Assembly: GCF_943192915.1 (NCBI RefSeq)
Contig: NZ_CALPCD010000004.1
Span: 120,268 to 184,267 of the forward strand
DNA from: Anaerotardibacter muris
GTDB lineage: Bacteria > Actinomycetota > Coriobacteriia > Coriobacteriales > Eggerthellaceae
DNA length: 64,000 nt
Direction: 5' to 3'
In this document: piece by piece, positions 41,910-51,547 of the stretch
Position numbering within the stretch: position 1 is the first letter of the stretch
Layout of the letters: each line of letters begins with the position of its first letter
Notes under the pieces: model-generated
Told to the model about the DNA's origin: nothing
Seen by the model: the letters and a program-made list of their open reading frames with translations, nothing else
The model's database searches: none
Made by a program: the position numbers and the translations under genes

Positions 41910-43451
41910 CTAGTTCGTGAAACCTTCGACCGCCGCCTCGATAGCATCGGTCGTACCTTCGATCACCGTGGTGAAGCGGATAGGCTTCTGGTCAAGCTCT
42001 GCCAGACCTTGCGGGATGTTCGCATGACCTGTTTCTTTGGCGATCAGTTCATTCAACTGGCAGCCAGTGAGCGCCGCAACTTCAGCAGGCAGTTCATCAG
42101 TGGACTTCAAACCATGGAGTGCCTTGTACACGTTATCGCCGAACTTCGCCCAGTGCGCTGTTGATGCGATGACCACCGGGTTTTCGCCACGCTGCTGCTG
42201 CGCAACCTTCACCGCAACCGCCGTGTGCGGATCGACCAAATAGTCGTGAGCCTCGAGTGTTTCCTTGATGGTCTCAAGGCATGTCTCGCTATCGACCGAA
42301 CCGGCCTTGAATTCAGCCTGCAGCTTCTCGCGCGTTACATCATCGATGGTGAAGCACTTGTTCTCTTTCAGATCCTTCATCCATTGCGCGATGGCATCAC
42401 TGTTGCGACCCGAAAGCTCGAAGAGCTGACGCTCCACATTAGAAGAGACCAGGATGTCCATCGAAGGCGATGGCGTAAGGATGAATTCGCGGTCGCGAAT
42501 ATCGTAGGTACCCGTGGTGATGAAGTCCGTGAGGATGCGATTCTCATTGCTCGCGCAGATGAGCTTATCGATAGGCGTACCCAGTTGCTTGGCGTACCAT
42601 GCAGCCAAGATGTTGCCGAAGTTGCCCGTAGGGACGCACACGTCAATGGGGTCGCCCGCTTTGATCTTGCCCTGCTCTACCAACGTACCGTAGGTAGAGA
42701 TATAGTAGACAACCTGCGGCAACAAACGGCCCCAGTTGATCGAGTTCGCGCTGGAGAGCGCGACCTTATGTTCGTCCATCAGCCTCTGGTTGAAGGCTTC
42801 ATCATCAAAGACGTTCTTCGCGCCCGTCTGGCAATCATCGAAGTTGCCCGTGACCGCCCACACGTCAACATTACTGCCACCTTGCGTGGCCATCTGCTTG
42901 TACTGGATATCGCTCACACCGCCATCGGGATACATGACCGCGATCTGGATGCCCTCCTTGTCCTTGAAGCCTTCGAGCGCCGCCTTGCCCGTATCGCCCG
43001 AAGTGGCCACCAGGATGAGGAACGTGTTGTCGATCACGCCCTTCTCTCGCAGCTGCGCTGCACTCTCGCTGAAGAAATATGGCAAGCACTGAAGCGCCAT
43101 ATCCTTGAATGCGCTGGTGGGGCCATGCCACAGTTCGAGCACGTGAGTATCATCATCGAGCGAGGTGATCGGGCATATCTCTTCGGTATCGAACGCATCG
43201 CCATAGGTCGCTGCCATCAAGCGCTCAATGGTCTGGTCATCCAGATCGGTATCGAATGCTTGATAGACCTTAGCAGCGCGCTGCGCATACGGCAGCTTCG
43301 CCAGTTCCACGATCTGATCGAGCGTGAACGTAGGGAGCGACTCCGGAACAAACAATCCTCCGCCCTGCGCCAGGCCTTTTACGATGGCCTCAGTGAAGCT
43401 GATGGGGTCTTTGACGTTGCCGCGCGTATCGATATAGAGATTGTTGGTCAT
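41910..43451 (-). CDS. thrC: Threonine synthase
   Basis: This 513-residue PLP enzyme, the long form, has an N-terminal YIDTRGNVKDPISFTEA segment. The PLP-binding Lys is in HGPTSAFKDMALQ, with ATSGDTGKAALEGF and a phosphate-binding loop in VPTGNFGNILAAWYAK. It converts O-phosphohomoserine to threonine, the last step of the pathway. It is divergent from the DtxR-family regulator across a ~150-base promoter region. Confidence 0.95.
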   Translation of the reverse strand: MTNNLYIDTRGNVKDPISFTEAIVKGLAQGGGLFVPESLPTFTLDQIVELAKLPYAQRAAKVYQAFDTDLDDQTIERLMAATYGDAFDTEEICPITSLDDDTHVLELWHGPTSAFKDMALQCLPYFFSESAAQLREKGVIDNTFLILVATSGDTGKAALEGFKDKEGIQIAVMYPDGGVSDIQYKQMATQGGSNVDVWAVTGNFDDCQTGAKNVFDDEAFNQRLMDEHKVALSSANSINWGRLLPQVVYYISTYGTLVEQGKIKAGDPIDVCVPTGNFGNILAAWYAKQLGTPIDKLICASNENRILTDFITTGTYDIRDREFILTPSPSMDILVSSNVERQLFELSGRNSDAIAQWMKDLKENKCFTIDDVTREKLQAEFKAGSVDSETCLETIKETLEAHDYLVDPHTAVAVKVAQQQRGENPVVIASTAHWAKFGDNVYKALHGLKSTDELPAEVAALTGCQLNELIAKETGHANIPQGLAELDQKPIRFTTVIEGTTDAIEAAVEGFTN

Positions 43452-43598
43452 CTGTGATCCTTAATAGGTGTCAATGCAGTTAATCAGTATACTATTCAAT
43501 GAACACTTAACGACCCACTCTTCGAAGCAGTGCTCGAACTTCGGGAAGATAGGTTCCTCCCCTTCCTCGAGCGTGCTGATCTGAAAGCGAGAAAGACC

Positions 43599-43991
43599 AT
43601 GAGCGCAGAAAAAGTCTCGATGTCTCATGAAGATTACCTAGAAGCCATCGTCATGCTGGGCGGTTCGCCCACCCAACCAGTGCGTTCGGTCGACGTAGCA
43701 ACGAAGATGGGTGTTTCTAAAGCTTCAGTATCGAAAGCGATAACCAGCTTGAAAGCAGCAGGTTTGCTCGACCAGCCTTTTTATGGTGACATCACGCTCA
43801 CTGAAGAAGGATACGAATACGGCCAGTCTGTGCTGAAGCGCCACGAGATGCTCACCGCATTCTTAGTGAAGCGTATCGGTCTGAGTCCTGAAGTAGCCGA
43901 AGAAGAGGCTTGCCAAATGGAGCACGCCATCAGCGACGAATCCTTCGAGCGCTGGCTGGACTATTTCAACGACATCGGCCTCAAAAGCTAA
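43599..43991 (+). CDS. DtxR/MntR-family metal-dependent regulator
   Basis: This ~130-residue protein has an N-terminal winged helix (SHEDYLEAIVMLGG, VATKMGVSKASVSKAITSLK) and the metal-binding dimerisation helices (LKRHEMLTAFLVKRIGLSPE, EEEACQMEHAISDESFERWL). The SH3 domain is absent, as in MntR. Typical ligands (Glu/His in CQMEH, His in KRHE) are present. It may control metal uptake such as the feo operon, but no matching operator is seen next to it. Start at 43599 or the later in-frame ATG at 43620. Confidence 0.87.
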   Translation: MSAEKVSMSHEDYLEAIVMLGGSPTQPVRSVDVATKMGVSKASVSKAITSLKAAGLLDQPFYGDITLTEEGYEYGQSVLKRHEMLTAFLVKRIGLSPEVAEEEACQMEHAISDESFERWLDYFNDIGLKS

Positions 43992-43998
43992 CATTTTA

Positions 43999-44039
43999 CC
44001 TGTCCCCATTTTGTCCCGGACAGAATTGAACCCGTCCCC
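43999..44039. repeat. GGGGAC-type palindromic repeat, locus 4
   Basis: CCTGTCCCCATTTTGTCCCG followed by GGACAGAATTGAACCCGTCCCC. It is placed 8 nt after the regulator stop and 27 nt before structured element copy 1. Confidence 0.85.
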
Positions 44040-44065
44040 ATTTCTTAGCCCAAAAACCGTGCACA

Positions 44066-44263
44066 GTGCTACGGCTGCAAGGTAAGGGCAAGGGGAAGGG
44101 TCGTAGATTCACTCTGAACACTAACTTGAAAAACAGAAGGAACCCGCAAGGGTTCCTTCGTGTCAATAAAACATGAGGCAGTGCAGCGCATGAGCCGAAG
44201 GCGAACAGCGAAACGGGTGAATCCGAGAGCCTTCCCCTTGCCCTTACCTTGCAGTCGCCGCAC
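44066..44263 (+). repeat. Structured inverted-repeat element, copy 1
   Basis: This 198-nt element has a perfect 25-bp outer stem (44075-44099 with 44230-44254), extended outward by GTGC/GCAC. The inner stem is GATTCAC/GTGAATC (44106-44112, 44217-44223). A 10-bp central hairpin has a GCAA loop (44136-44159). The core ATGA-GCC-GAA-GGC-GAACAG is at 44190-44208. It is orphan, overlaps no gene, and ends 9 nt before the rsfS stop. It is about 76% identical to copy 2 in the core but different in the outer stem. Confidence 0.85.
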
Positions 44264-44272
44264 CCTGGGTGG

Positions 44273-44704
44273 TTATTGAGCCGCTTCCTCCATCTTTTGC
44301 ACGAGCTGAGCGATACGCTCGGAATATTCAGGATGCTCGATGCCCGCTTCAGCCAGATCAACGATGGGCACATCATTCCAGAGCGTTTCCAAACGATAGT
44401 ATTCACGCGCTTCAGGCTGGAACACATCGATGACGAAATCGCCGTAATCGAGCAGCTCCCAGGTATGGTCCTTGGTCTCTTCGCGCGAGATAGGCTTCAC
44501 CTTCGCCTCGATGCGCAGCGCATCTTCCATCGCTTCCAGGATGGCACCTACGTGGGGCGTATTGCGGGCTGTTGCGATGACGAAGTATTCGGTCACATCG
44601 ACCAATTCTCCCACCTCCAGCACCATGATATCGGTGGCCTTATTCTCATCAGCAGCCTTCGCGGCGATCAGCGCGCACTGACGCGCAGATAGTCTTTCGG
44701 TCAT
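44273..44704 (-). CDS. rsfS: Ribosomal silencing factor RsfS
   Basis: This ~143-residue protein contains the family segment ATDIMVLEVGELVDVTEYFV and WELLDYGDFVIDVFQPEARE YYRLETLW (split here), which binds uL14 and blocks 50S-30S joining in starvation. AAGGAG precedes the ATG at 44704. It follows yqeK and nadD, the usual order. Confidence 0.93.
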   Translation of the reverse strand: MTERLSARQCALIAAKAADENKATDIMVLEVGELVDVTEYFVIATARNTPHVGAILEAMEDALRIEAKVKPISREETKDHTWELLDYGDFVIDVFQPEAREYYRLETLWNDVPIVDLAEAGIEHPEYSERIAQLVQKMEEAAQ

Positions 44705-44715
44705 CTTGAAGCTCC

Positions 44716-45771
44716 TTAATCGCCGTCGCGTTGTTGCTGGGCGCAGTAATAATTCCAAACCTCGACCGCATGAACATCAAGCGGTCGACCCATGCGAAGC
44801 AGATACGTGAGCCCCTCACGCTGCACCGCCATGAAGATATCCTCCAGATCCATCACACCGATCTGGTCGTAAAGTTCACGATAGACTGGCACGTCATGGC
44901 TCGGTTCGAGCTTATCAGCACAGAACACGATCATATCGAGCGGCGTCATGTGAATGCCACCCACCGTATGGCGCTCGATAGCCTGGAACAACTCGGCAGG
45001 GAATTCAGGGAATTCATCAGCGAGCACCACAGCTGCCGTGGGTCCATGGAGCAATTGAGGCATGTTGATCTGTGTGGGGCCATCGATGTCGAGCCCATAA
45101 TGCGCGATACGATCGCGCAGGCGCTTTGGTGAGAGCGCCTTATCCCAGTCGTGCAAAAGGCCAGCCATGCGCGCTACGCGCGGATCGACACCATAGGCCA
45201 ATGCCATCTTCTCGGCTGTTTCCGAAACCTCCACACTATGCACGAAGCGCGAAGGCTTCACGCGGCGTCTGAGCAGCGCTTTCATACGCTTGTAATTCGT
45301 ATTGCCCAGCGGTTTCTCCACTGAGAGGATGAAGCCCTTATCAGTAGGCGCATAAGCATATTCAGAGAGCTTTTCAGGATCACGAGCGCTCACGCATTTG
45401 AAATTGCTCGAGCTAAGGTACGCTTTCACGTCCTTCTTGCCCGCATTTTCGATGGCTATCGGTTCGTGTTCGGAATCACCCGTGGACGTGACCGAAGAAC
45501 CGAGCGTCGCTACACGGTCAGCCTGAACGCGCGGAATAGGTTCGGTAGCATGAGGGTCATCCTCGTCTTCGCCATCATCCACATCCTCGATCGATGGCAG
45601 ATCGATCGCAGGGAACCCTCCTGATGAAGCTGCATCAGAAACGTACTCACCCGAATCTTCGTGATAGGTAGGCAATACCTTCGAGCGAGCATGTCGCGCA
45701 CGCAACGATCCATCCGAATCGCTTCGGGTCTCATCTTCCAATGGTTGCAATGAGCTTGCGTCGATGGTCAT
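44716..45771 (-). CDS. yqeK: YqeK-like HD-domain Ap4A hydrolase with N-terminal extension
   Basis: This 351-residue protein has its HD domain in residues ~160-345 (RFVHSVEVSETAEKMALAYG, LLHDWDK with H207-D208, LLHGPTAAVV, HTVGGIHMTPLDMIVFCADK). This is the YqeK pattern, with symmetrical diadenosine tetraphosphatase activity in characterised members. The first ~150 residues are an additional acidic, low-complexity region absent from normal ~190-residue YqeK. It lies between nadD and rsfS. The GGAG in the nadD stop region serves as its ribosome binding site. Confidence 0.88.
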   Translation of the reverse strand: MTIDASSLQPLEDETRSDSDGSLRARHARSKVLPTYHEDSGEYVSDAASSGGFPAIDLPSIEDVDDGEDEDDPHATEPIPRVQADRVATLGSSVTSTGDSEHEPIAIENAGKKDVKAYLSSSNFKCVSARDPEKLSEYAYAPTDKGFILSVEKPLGNTNYKRMKALLRRRVKPSRFVHSVEVSETAEKMALAYGVDPRVARMAGLLHDWDKALSPKRLRDRIAHYGLDIDGPTQINMPQLLHGPTAAVVLADEFPEFPAELFQAIERHTVGGIHMTPLDMIVFCADKLEPSHDVPVYRELYDQIGVMDLEDIFMAVQREGLTYLLRMGRPLDVHAVEVWNYYCAQQQRDGD

Positions 45772-45774
45772 ATA

Positions 45775-46434
45775 TCAATCTCCATAGAGTCCAATAGAGC
45801 TAATATACTCCAAAACCGCCGGCGGAATAAGGTAGCGGACCGATCTATCTGCCAAAATGCGCTTACGAATATCGCTTGAAGAAAGCTCGAAGAGCGGTGC
45901 TTCGACAAAGAGCGTGCGAAAACCCGCCTCCCGCAAGCTTTGGTTGATGGAAGGACTGCGCAAGTTCGCGCTCCGCGGACGATTGAGCCCTACGAAGCTT
46001 GCGAGCTTCGAAAGTTCGCGCGCATCACGCCACTGCGGCAACGTAGCGATCGCGTCAGCACCCGCGATGAAGTAGAGCTTCACGTTGTCGGGAAAATGAT
46101 CGCGCATGGCGCGTAGGGTATCGACCGTATACGTATCACCTGCACGATCGGCTTCGATGGAGCTCACATCGAAGTATGGATTGTCGGCCGTTGCCGCCTT
46201 GCACATAGCCACACGATGGGCAGCATCGGTGACCTTCTGGTGCTTCTTGAACACGGGGTTGCCCGCTGGGATGAACAGTATGCCATCAAGCTTGAGCGCA
46301 TCGCGTGCTTGTTCGGCGCACACCAAATGACCCATGTGGATCGGGTCGAACGTACCGCCCATGATGCCAAGGCGATAGGTCTTGCTCGGGTCGTCCAAGC
46401 CTAGATCATCGAAGCGTTCACTGATCACGGGCAC
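45775..46434 (-). CDS. nadD: Nicotinate-nucleotide adenylyltransferase
   Basis: This 219-residue protein has the nucleotidyltransferase motif GIMGGTFDPIHMGHL and SSSDIRKRI near the C-terminus, the TSS-type ISSTxxR motif. It makes deamido-NAD from NaMN and ATP. The apparent start is GTG at 46434, overlapping the proA stop; a second GTG follows two codons later. Confidence 0.93.
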   Translation of the reverse strand: MPVISERFDDLGLDDPSKTYRLGIMGGTFDPIHMGHLVCAEQARDALKLDGILFIPAGNPVFKKHQKVTDAAHRVAMCKAATADNPYFDVSSIEADRAGDTYTVDTLRAMRDHFPDNVKLYFIAGADAIATLPQWRDARELSKLASFVGLNRPRSANLRSPSINQSLREAGFRTLFVEAPLFELSSSDIRKRILADRSVRYLIPPAVLEYISSIGLYGD

Positions 46435-47696
46435 TAGGCACGCACCTGGCCTTCACCTTCGATGATGTATTTGTAAGTGGTCAACGCCTCAAGCGCGAAC
46501 GGACCACGCACATGCAGCTTTTGAGTAGAGATGCCTATCTCGGCCCCCAGCCCGAATTCGCCGCCATCGGTGAAACGCGTAGAAGCGTTGATGTAGACGG
46601 CTGCCGCATCGACCTGACGGACGAATGCGTGGGCTGCATCCTTGTCTTCGGCGATGATGGACTCGGAATGCTTCGTGCCATAGTGGTTGATGTGCGCAAT
46701 AGCTTCTTCAAGACCAGTGACCGTCTTGATGCTTATCTCCAGGTCAAGGTATTCCTTGCCCCAGTCAGCTTCAGTGGCAGGCTCTACGGTGATGTCTTGC
46801 TGTGCAGCAATATCGCAGACCGTTTCATCTCCATGCATGCGCACACCCGCACCAGCGAGCAGCTCGACCAAACGAGGTAAGCACTCCTGCGCGATAGCCT
46901 TGTCCACCAGTACCGATTCGCAGGCATTGCATACGCCTACGCGCTGGGTCTTGGCATTCAGCACGATCGGGTAGGCCTTCTCCAGGTCGGCCGATTCGTG
47001 AATATAGATGTGGCAGTTGCCCGTGCCTGTTTCGATGACCGGAATGAGCGAATGCTCGATGCAATGGCGGATGAGCCCTTCGCCGCCGCGCGGGATGAGC
47101 ACGTCGACCAGGTCTCGCAGTGTGAGCAGTTCGTCGGTGACCTCGCGGTCGGTCGAATCGATCACCACCACGCAGTCTTCGGGCAGCCCCACGCGCGAAA
47201 GCGCACCGCGCAATACTTCGCCAAGCGCCACGGCAGATCGAATGGCTAGCGAGCCACCACGCAACACGCAGGCGTTTCCCGACTTCACGCAGATACCTGC
47301 AGCATCAACGGTCACATTCGGACGCGCTTCGTAGACCATCGCCACCACGCCGAGCGGTACGGTGATGCGCGTGAGCTTCAGATCGTTATAGAGCGTGCGC
47401 TCTTCGAGCACCACGCGCGTTGGATCCTTCAACGCTGCAAGTGATTCGAGCGCCAAGGCCATAGCCTCCACTCGCGCATCGTCGAGCATCAAGCGATCGA
47501 GAAGCCCCGCGCTAGTACCCTTTTCACGCGCTGCGATCATGTCGTGGGCATTCGCTTCCAAGATCTCTGGCGCATGCTCGCGCAGCGCCATAGCCATAGC
47601 ATAGAGCGCTTCGTTGCGCTTCTCTTCGCTTGCTTGTGCCAATGCGCTCGATGCGCGCTTGGCTGCCTCGGCTGCCTGTCGTGCTAGTCCGCTCAT
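46434..47696 (-). CDS. proA: Gamma-glutamyl phosphate reductase
   Basis: This 420-residue aldehyde-dehydrogenase-fold enzyme has VPLGVVAMVYEARPNVTVDA, the catalytic Cys in RVGVCNACESVLVD, and the C-terminal FTDGGEFGLGAEIGISTQKL. It performs the second step of proline synthesis. It lies 8 nt downstream of proB. Confidence 0.95.
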   Translation of the reverse strand: MSGLARQAAEAAKRASSALAQASEEKRNEALYAMAMALREHAPEILEANAHDMIAAREKGTSAGLLDRLMLDDARVEAMALALESLAALKDPTRVVLEERTLYNDLKLTRITVPLGVVAMVYEARPNVTVDAAGICVKSGNACVLRGGSLAIRSAVALGEVLRGALSRVGLPEDCVVVIDSTDREVTDELLTLRDLVDVLIPRGGEGLIRHCIEHSLIPVIETGTGNCHIYIHESADLEKAYPIVLNAKTQRVGVCNACESVLVDKAIAQECLPRLVELLAGAGVRMHGDETVCDIAAQQDITVEPATEADWGKEYLDLEISIKTVTGLEEAIAHINHYGTKHSESIIAEDKDAAHAFVRQVDAAAVYINASTRFTDGGEFGLGAEIGISTQKLHVRGPFALEALTTYKYIIEGEGQVRA

Positions 47697-47704
47697 GGTA
47701 TCCC

Positions 47705-48832
47705 CTATTCGAAAACAACCAGGTCGTCACGATGAACGACCGGGTGCTGAGCCAAATTCGCCAGCAATTCGTTGCCCTTGATCTCTTTCTGGCTGCGGCC
47801 GCACGCCAAGGTCACCTCAGATGAGGACGCACCTGCCTTGCCACGCGCGATGATGTGACCGCTGCCGTCGATGATATCGATGATATCTTCGCGCGCGAAG
47901 CTGCCCTCAACGCCACGCACACCCACTGCCAAAAGCGATGAACCGCGCGAAACGAGCGCCTCCCGAGCGCCTTCATCCACGATCACCGCCCCCTTGGCCG
48001 TATCGCCTAGAGCGATCCAGAGCTTCTTCGGCGTGATATCGTGGGCTTTTGCGAGCGGGGAGAAACGCGTTCCCACCCGTTCACCAGCTGTTAGGCGAAC
48101 CAAACTATCAGTATTGCGTCCATTGCAGATGACCAGGTCGATGCCTGCCGCCATCAATACGCGCGCTGCGCGGATCTTGGTGATCATACCACCTGAACCT
48201 ACTGTCGAGCTCGAACCGCCTGCTACCGCCATCAGCTCGGGCGTGATAGAAGCCACCTCTTCGATCAGCGTGGCTGTTGGATCTTCGAAAGGATTAGCTG
48301 TATATAACCCATCGATATCGGAGAAGATCACGCAAAGCTGCGCTTTCACCAGGCACGCGACCAGAGCCGCCAACGTGTCGTTATCACCGAAGCGAAGTTG
48401 TTCGACCGAGACCGTATCGTTCTCGTTGATGATGGGTACCACACCCAGATCGAGCAGGCGCTCAAGGGTGTCGCGCACATGAAGGTATTGTTCACGATCG
48501 GCCGTGATCTGACGCGTGATCAATACCACAGAAGTGAGCATGTTGTAGCGCTCGAATGCATGCGCATAGGCGCTGACCAGGATATTCGTTCCCACCGAAG
48601 CTGCCGCCTGAAGCGTTGGGGTGTCGCTTGGGCGCTCGGTCATATCCAAAGCTTCAAGGCCGCAAGCGATAGAACCGCTGGTCACGATGATAGGAGTCCA
48701 GCCCGCATCACGGATCGCGCTGATCTGGAATGCCAAACTAGAAAGATAGGCGCCATCGAGCCTACCCTCGCTATTCACCAACGTGGATGACCCGATCTTC
48801 ACCACCAGTATCTTCTTCTGCTCAAGCGTCAT
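47705..48832 (-). CDS. proB: Glutamate 5-kinase
   Basis: This 375-residue protein has an amino-acid-kinase domain (VVKIGSSTLVN, ITSGSIACG-type VTSGSIACGLEAL, NENDTVSVEQLRFGDNDTLA). Its C-terminal PUA domain (residues ~285-360) includes VRGVEGSFAREDIIDIIDG. It is the first step of proline synthesis and is normally feedback-inhibited by proline. Confidence 0.95.
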   Translation of the reverse strand: MTLEQKKILVVKIGSSTLVNSEGRLDGAYLSSLAFQISAIRDAGWTPIIVTSGSIACGLEALDMTERPSDTPTLQAAASVGTNILVSAYAHAFERYNMLTSVVLITRQITADREQYLHVRDTLERLLDLGVVPIINENDTVSVEQLRFGDNDTLAALVACLVKAQLCVIFSDIDGLYTANPFEDPTATLIEEVASITPELMAVAGGSSSTVGSGGMITKIRAARVLMAAGIDLVICNGRNTDSLVRLTAGERVGTRFSPLAKAHDITPKKLWIALGDTAKGAVIVDEGAREALVSRGSSLLAVGVRGVEGSFAREDIIDIIDGSGHIIARGKAGASSSEVTLACGRSQKEIKGNELLANLAQHPVVHRDDLVVFE

Positions 48833-48898
48833 GCGCTCACTAGCTCCCCTATCGATCAGACGACCACATCGCCTGCCACCGCGGTCTTGAAAGCAGCC

Positions 48899-50305
<1,407 letters not shown>

Positions 50306-50311
50306 CTAAAC

Positions 50312-50343
50312 GAAAAAGCCCCCTGCTATGCGCAGAGGGCTTC
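50312..50343 (-). terminator. Terminator/attenuator between rpmA and obgE
   Basis: On the minus strand, AGCCCTCTGC pairs with GCAGGGGGCT across a 5-nt loop and is followed by TTTTTCG. It lies after the rpmA stop and before obgE, suggesting partial readthrough control. Confidence 0.75.
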
Positions 50344-50365
50344 GATGATCACGTTTGAGGGGCTG

Positions 50366-50617
50366 TTATGCCTGAGGGCGAACATGCACCTTGCGACGAA
50401 CACCCTTGGTGTATTCAACGACACCTTCACACAGAGCGAACAGAGTGTCATCCTTGCCACGACCGACATTCTCGCCAGGGTGGATGCGCGTGCCGCGCTG
50501 ACGAACCAGGATCACGCCAGGACCGACCTGCTCACCTGCGAAACGCTTGCAACCAAGACGCTTCGACTGAGAGTCGCGACCATTACGGATGGAGCCTTGA
50601 CCTTTCTTATGTGCCAT
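50366..50617 (-). CDS. rpmA: 50S ribosomal protein bL27
   Basis: This 83-residue protein ([20 protein letters not shown]) carries the normal mature N-terminus without the cleaved Firmicutes leader. It sits at the peptidyl transferase centre. Co-transcribed with rplU in the standard rplU-rpmA-obg order. Confidence 0.97.
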   Translation of the reverse strand: MAHKKGQGSIRNGRDSQSKRLGCKRFAGEQVGPGVILVRQRGTRIHPGENVGRGKDDTLFALCEGVVEYTKGVRRKVHVRPQA

Positions 50618-50632
50618 TCTATTCCCTCCTCC

Positions 50633-50956
50633 TTATTTCGCGGCTTTTTCAGAACCGACGGAAACGATCTTCACGCGCGTGAGATTCTGACGATGACCAC
50701 GGGTACGTTTATAGTTCTTGCGCTTCTTGAACTTGAAGATGATCTGCTTATCACCCTTGAACTGTTCGACGACCTCCGCCTTAACAGCGGTCTTCGCAGC
50801 CTTAGCGGGATCAGCCTCGACTTTGTCGCCATCAACAACAGCGATAGCCGTCAGAGGCACGGTAGCACCAACTTCAGCGTCAAGCTTTTCGATATTGAGA
50901 TAATCGCCGGCAGATACCTTGTACTGCTTACCACCGGTCTTAACAATTGCGTACAT
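50633..50956 (-). CDS. rplU: 50S ribosomal protein bL21
   Basis: This 107-residue protein (MYAIVKTGGKQYKVSAGDYL, FKFKKRKNYKRTRGHRQNLT) starts at 50956 after a GGAG ribosome binding site; the ten-residue longer frame is rejected. It leads rplU-rpmA. Confidence 0.97.
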   Translation of the reverse strand: MYAIVKTGGKQYKVSAGDYLNIEKLDAEVGATVPLTAIAVVDGDKVEADPAKAAKTAVKAEVVEQFKGDKQIIFKFKKRKNYKRTRGHRQNLTRVKIVSVGSEKAAK

Positions 50957-51240
50957 GCATACTCCTATAAATGTGTCAAAACGCAAGCCGTTATCTTATC
51001 AGCCACCTGGGCGCAAGTCAACGAACGTTTACAGCGTTTACCATTAAAAGTATTCGTTTTGACGGCCTGCGGCACATCGCGCGTGCTCGAGGGAAAAGAG
51101 CTTCTGCGCAGCCCCGCGGGACCTGCTGCGATCTGCGCGGATCATCTGTGCTCAAAAGTTCCAACAGCCTAAGCCAGCGCCCGTACGGAAAACAGCCTTA
51201 TCTATTATAGGGATTCTTTCCCGAATTCTTCGATATTTTT
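50957..51240 (-). promoter_or_regulatory. rplU: Long 5' leader of rplU with candidate promoter
   Basis: The ~250-nt stretch between the bL21 start and a perfect TATAAT on the minus strand (51204-51209) has no reading frame that makes sense. It contains GC-rich segments that could fold. Leaders of this length upstream of rplU are often autoregulatory; whether this one is a known L21 leader cannot be judged by eye. Confidence 0.45.
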
Positions 51241-51317
51241 GGGGACGGGTTCATTTTTGTCCCGGACAGTTTGGGGACAGGCTCAGATGTTCGAATAGGA
51301 AGTTGAACCTGTCCCCC
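51241..51317. repeat. GGGGAC-type palindromic repeat, locus 5 (three half-sites)
   Basis: GGGGACGGGTTCATTTTTGTCC and its partner GGACAGTTTGGGGACAGG, then an inverted TTGAACCTGTCCCCC. It is placed 14 nt before structured element copy 2. Confidence 0.85.
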
Positions 51318-51330
51318 TCTTGATCTTCAA

Positions 51331-51516
51331 CGAAAGCTACAAGGATATAGGGGTAGGGTCTCGGATTCATCCGTTGCGCTGTTCGCCCTTTGGGCTCATG
51401 CGCTGCACTGCCTCATGCATTCATACGCGAAGGAACCCGAGCGGGTTCCTTCTGCTTTTCTAAGTTAGTGTTCCGAATGAATCTACGGCCCTACCCCTAT
51501 ATCCTCATAGCTTACG
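51331..51516 (-). repeat. Structured inverted-repeat element, copy 2
   Basis: This 186-nt element, in reverse orientation to copies 1 and 3, has a perfect 17-bp outer stem (51342-51358 with 51489-51505) plus AAGCTA/TAGCTT beyond an internal loop. The inner stem is GATTCAT/ATGAATC and the 10-bp central hairpin is at 51429-51452. The core hairpin is GCCCAAAGGGC at 51385-51395, flanked by ATGA and GAACAG on the minus strand. It lies between the polA stop and the rplU leader. Confidence 0.85.
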
Positions 51517-51547
51517 AAAGAGGGCCCGGCCCCATTCGCAGGAAACT

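Noticed and set aside
42225..43457. A 410-codon frame opposite thrC
   Set aside because: Shadow of thrC; composition (Arg, Ile, Asp, His) and lack of a ribosome binding site argue against a gene.
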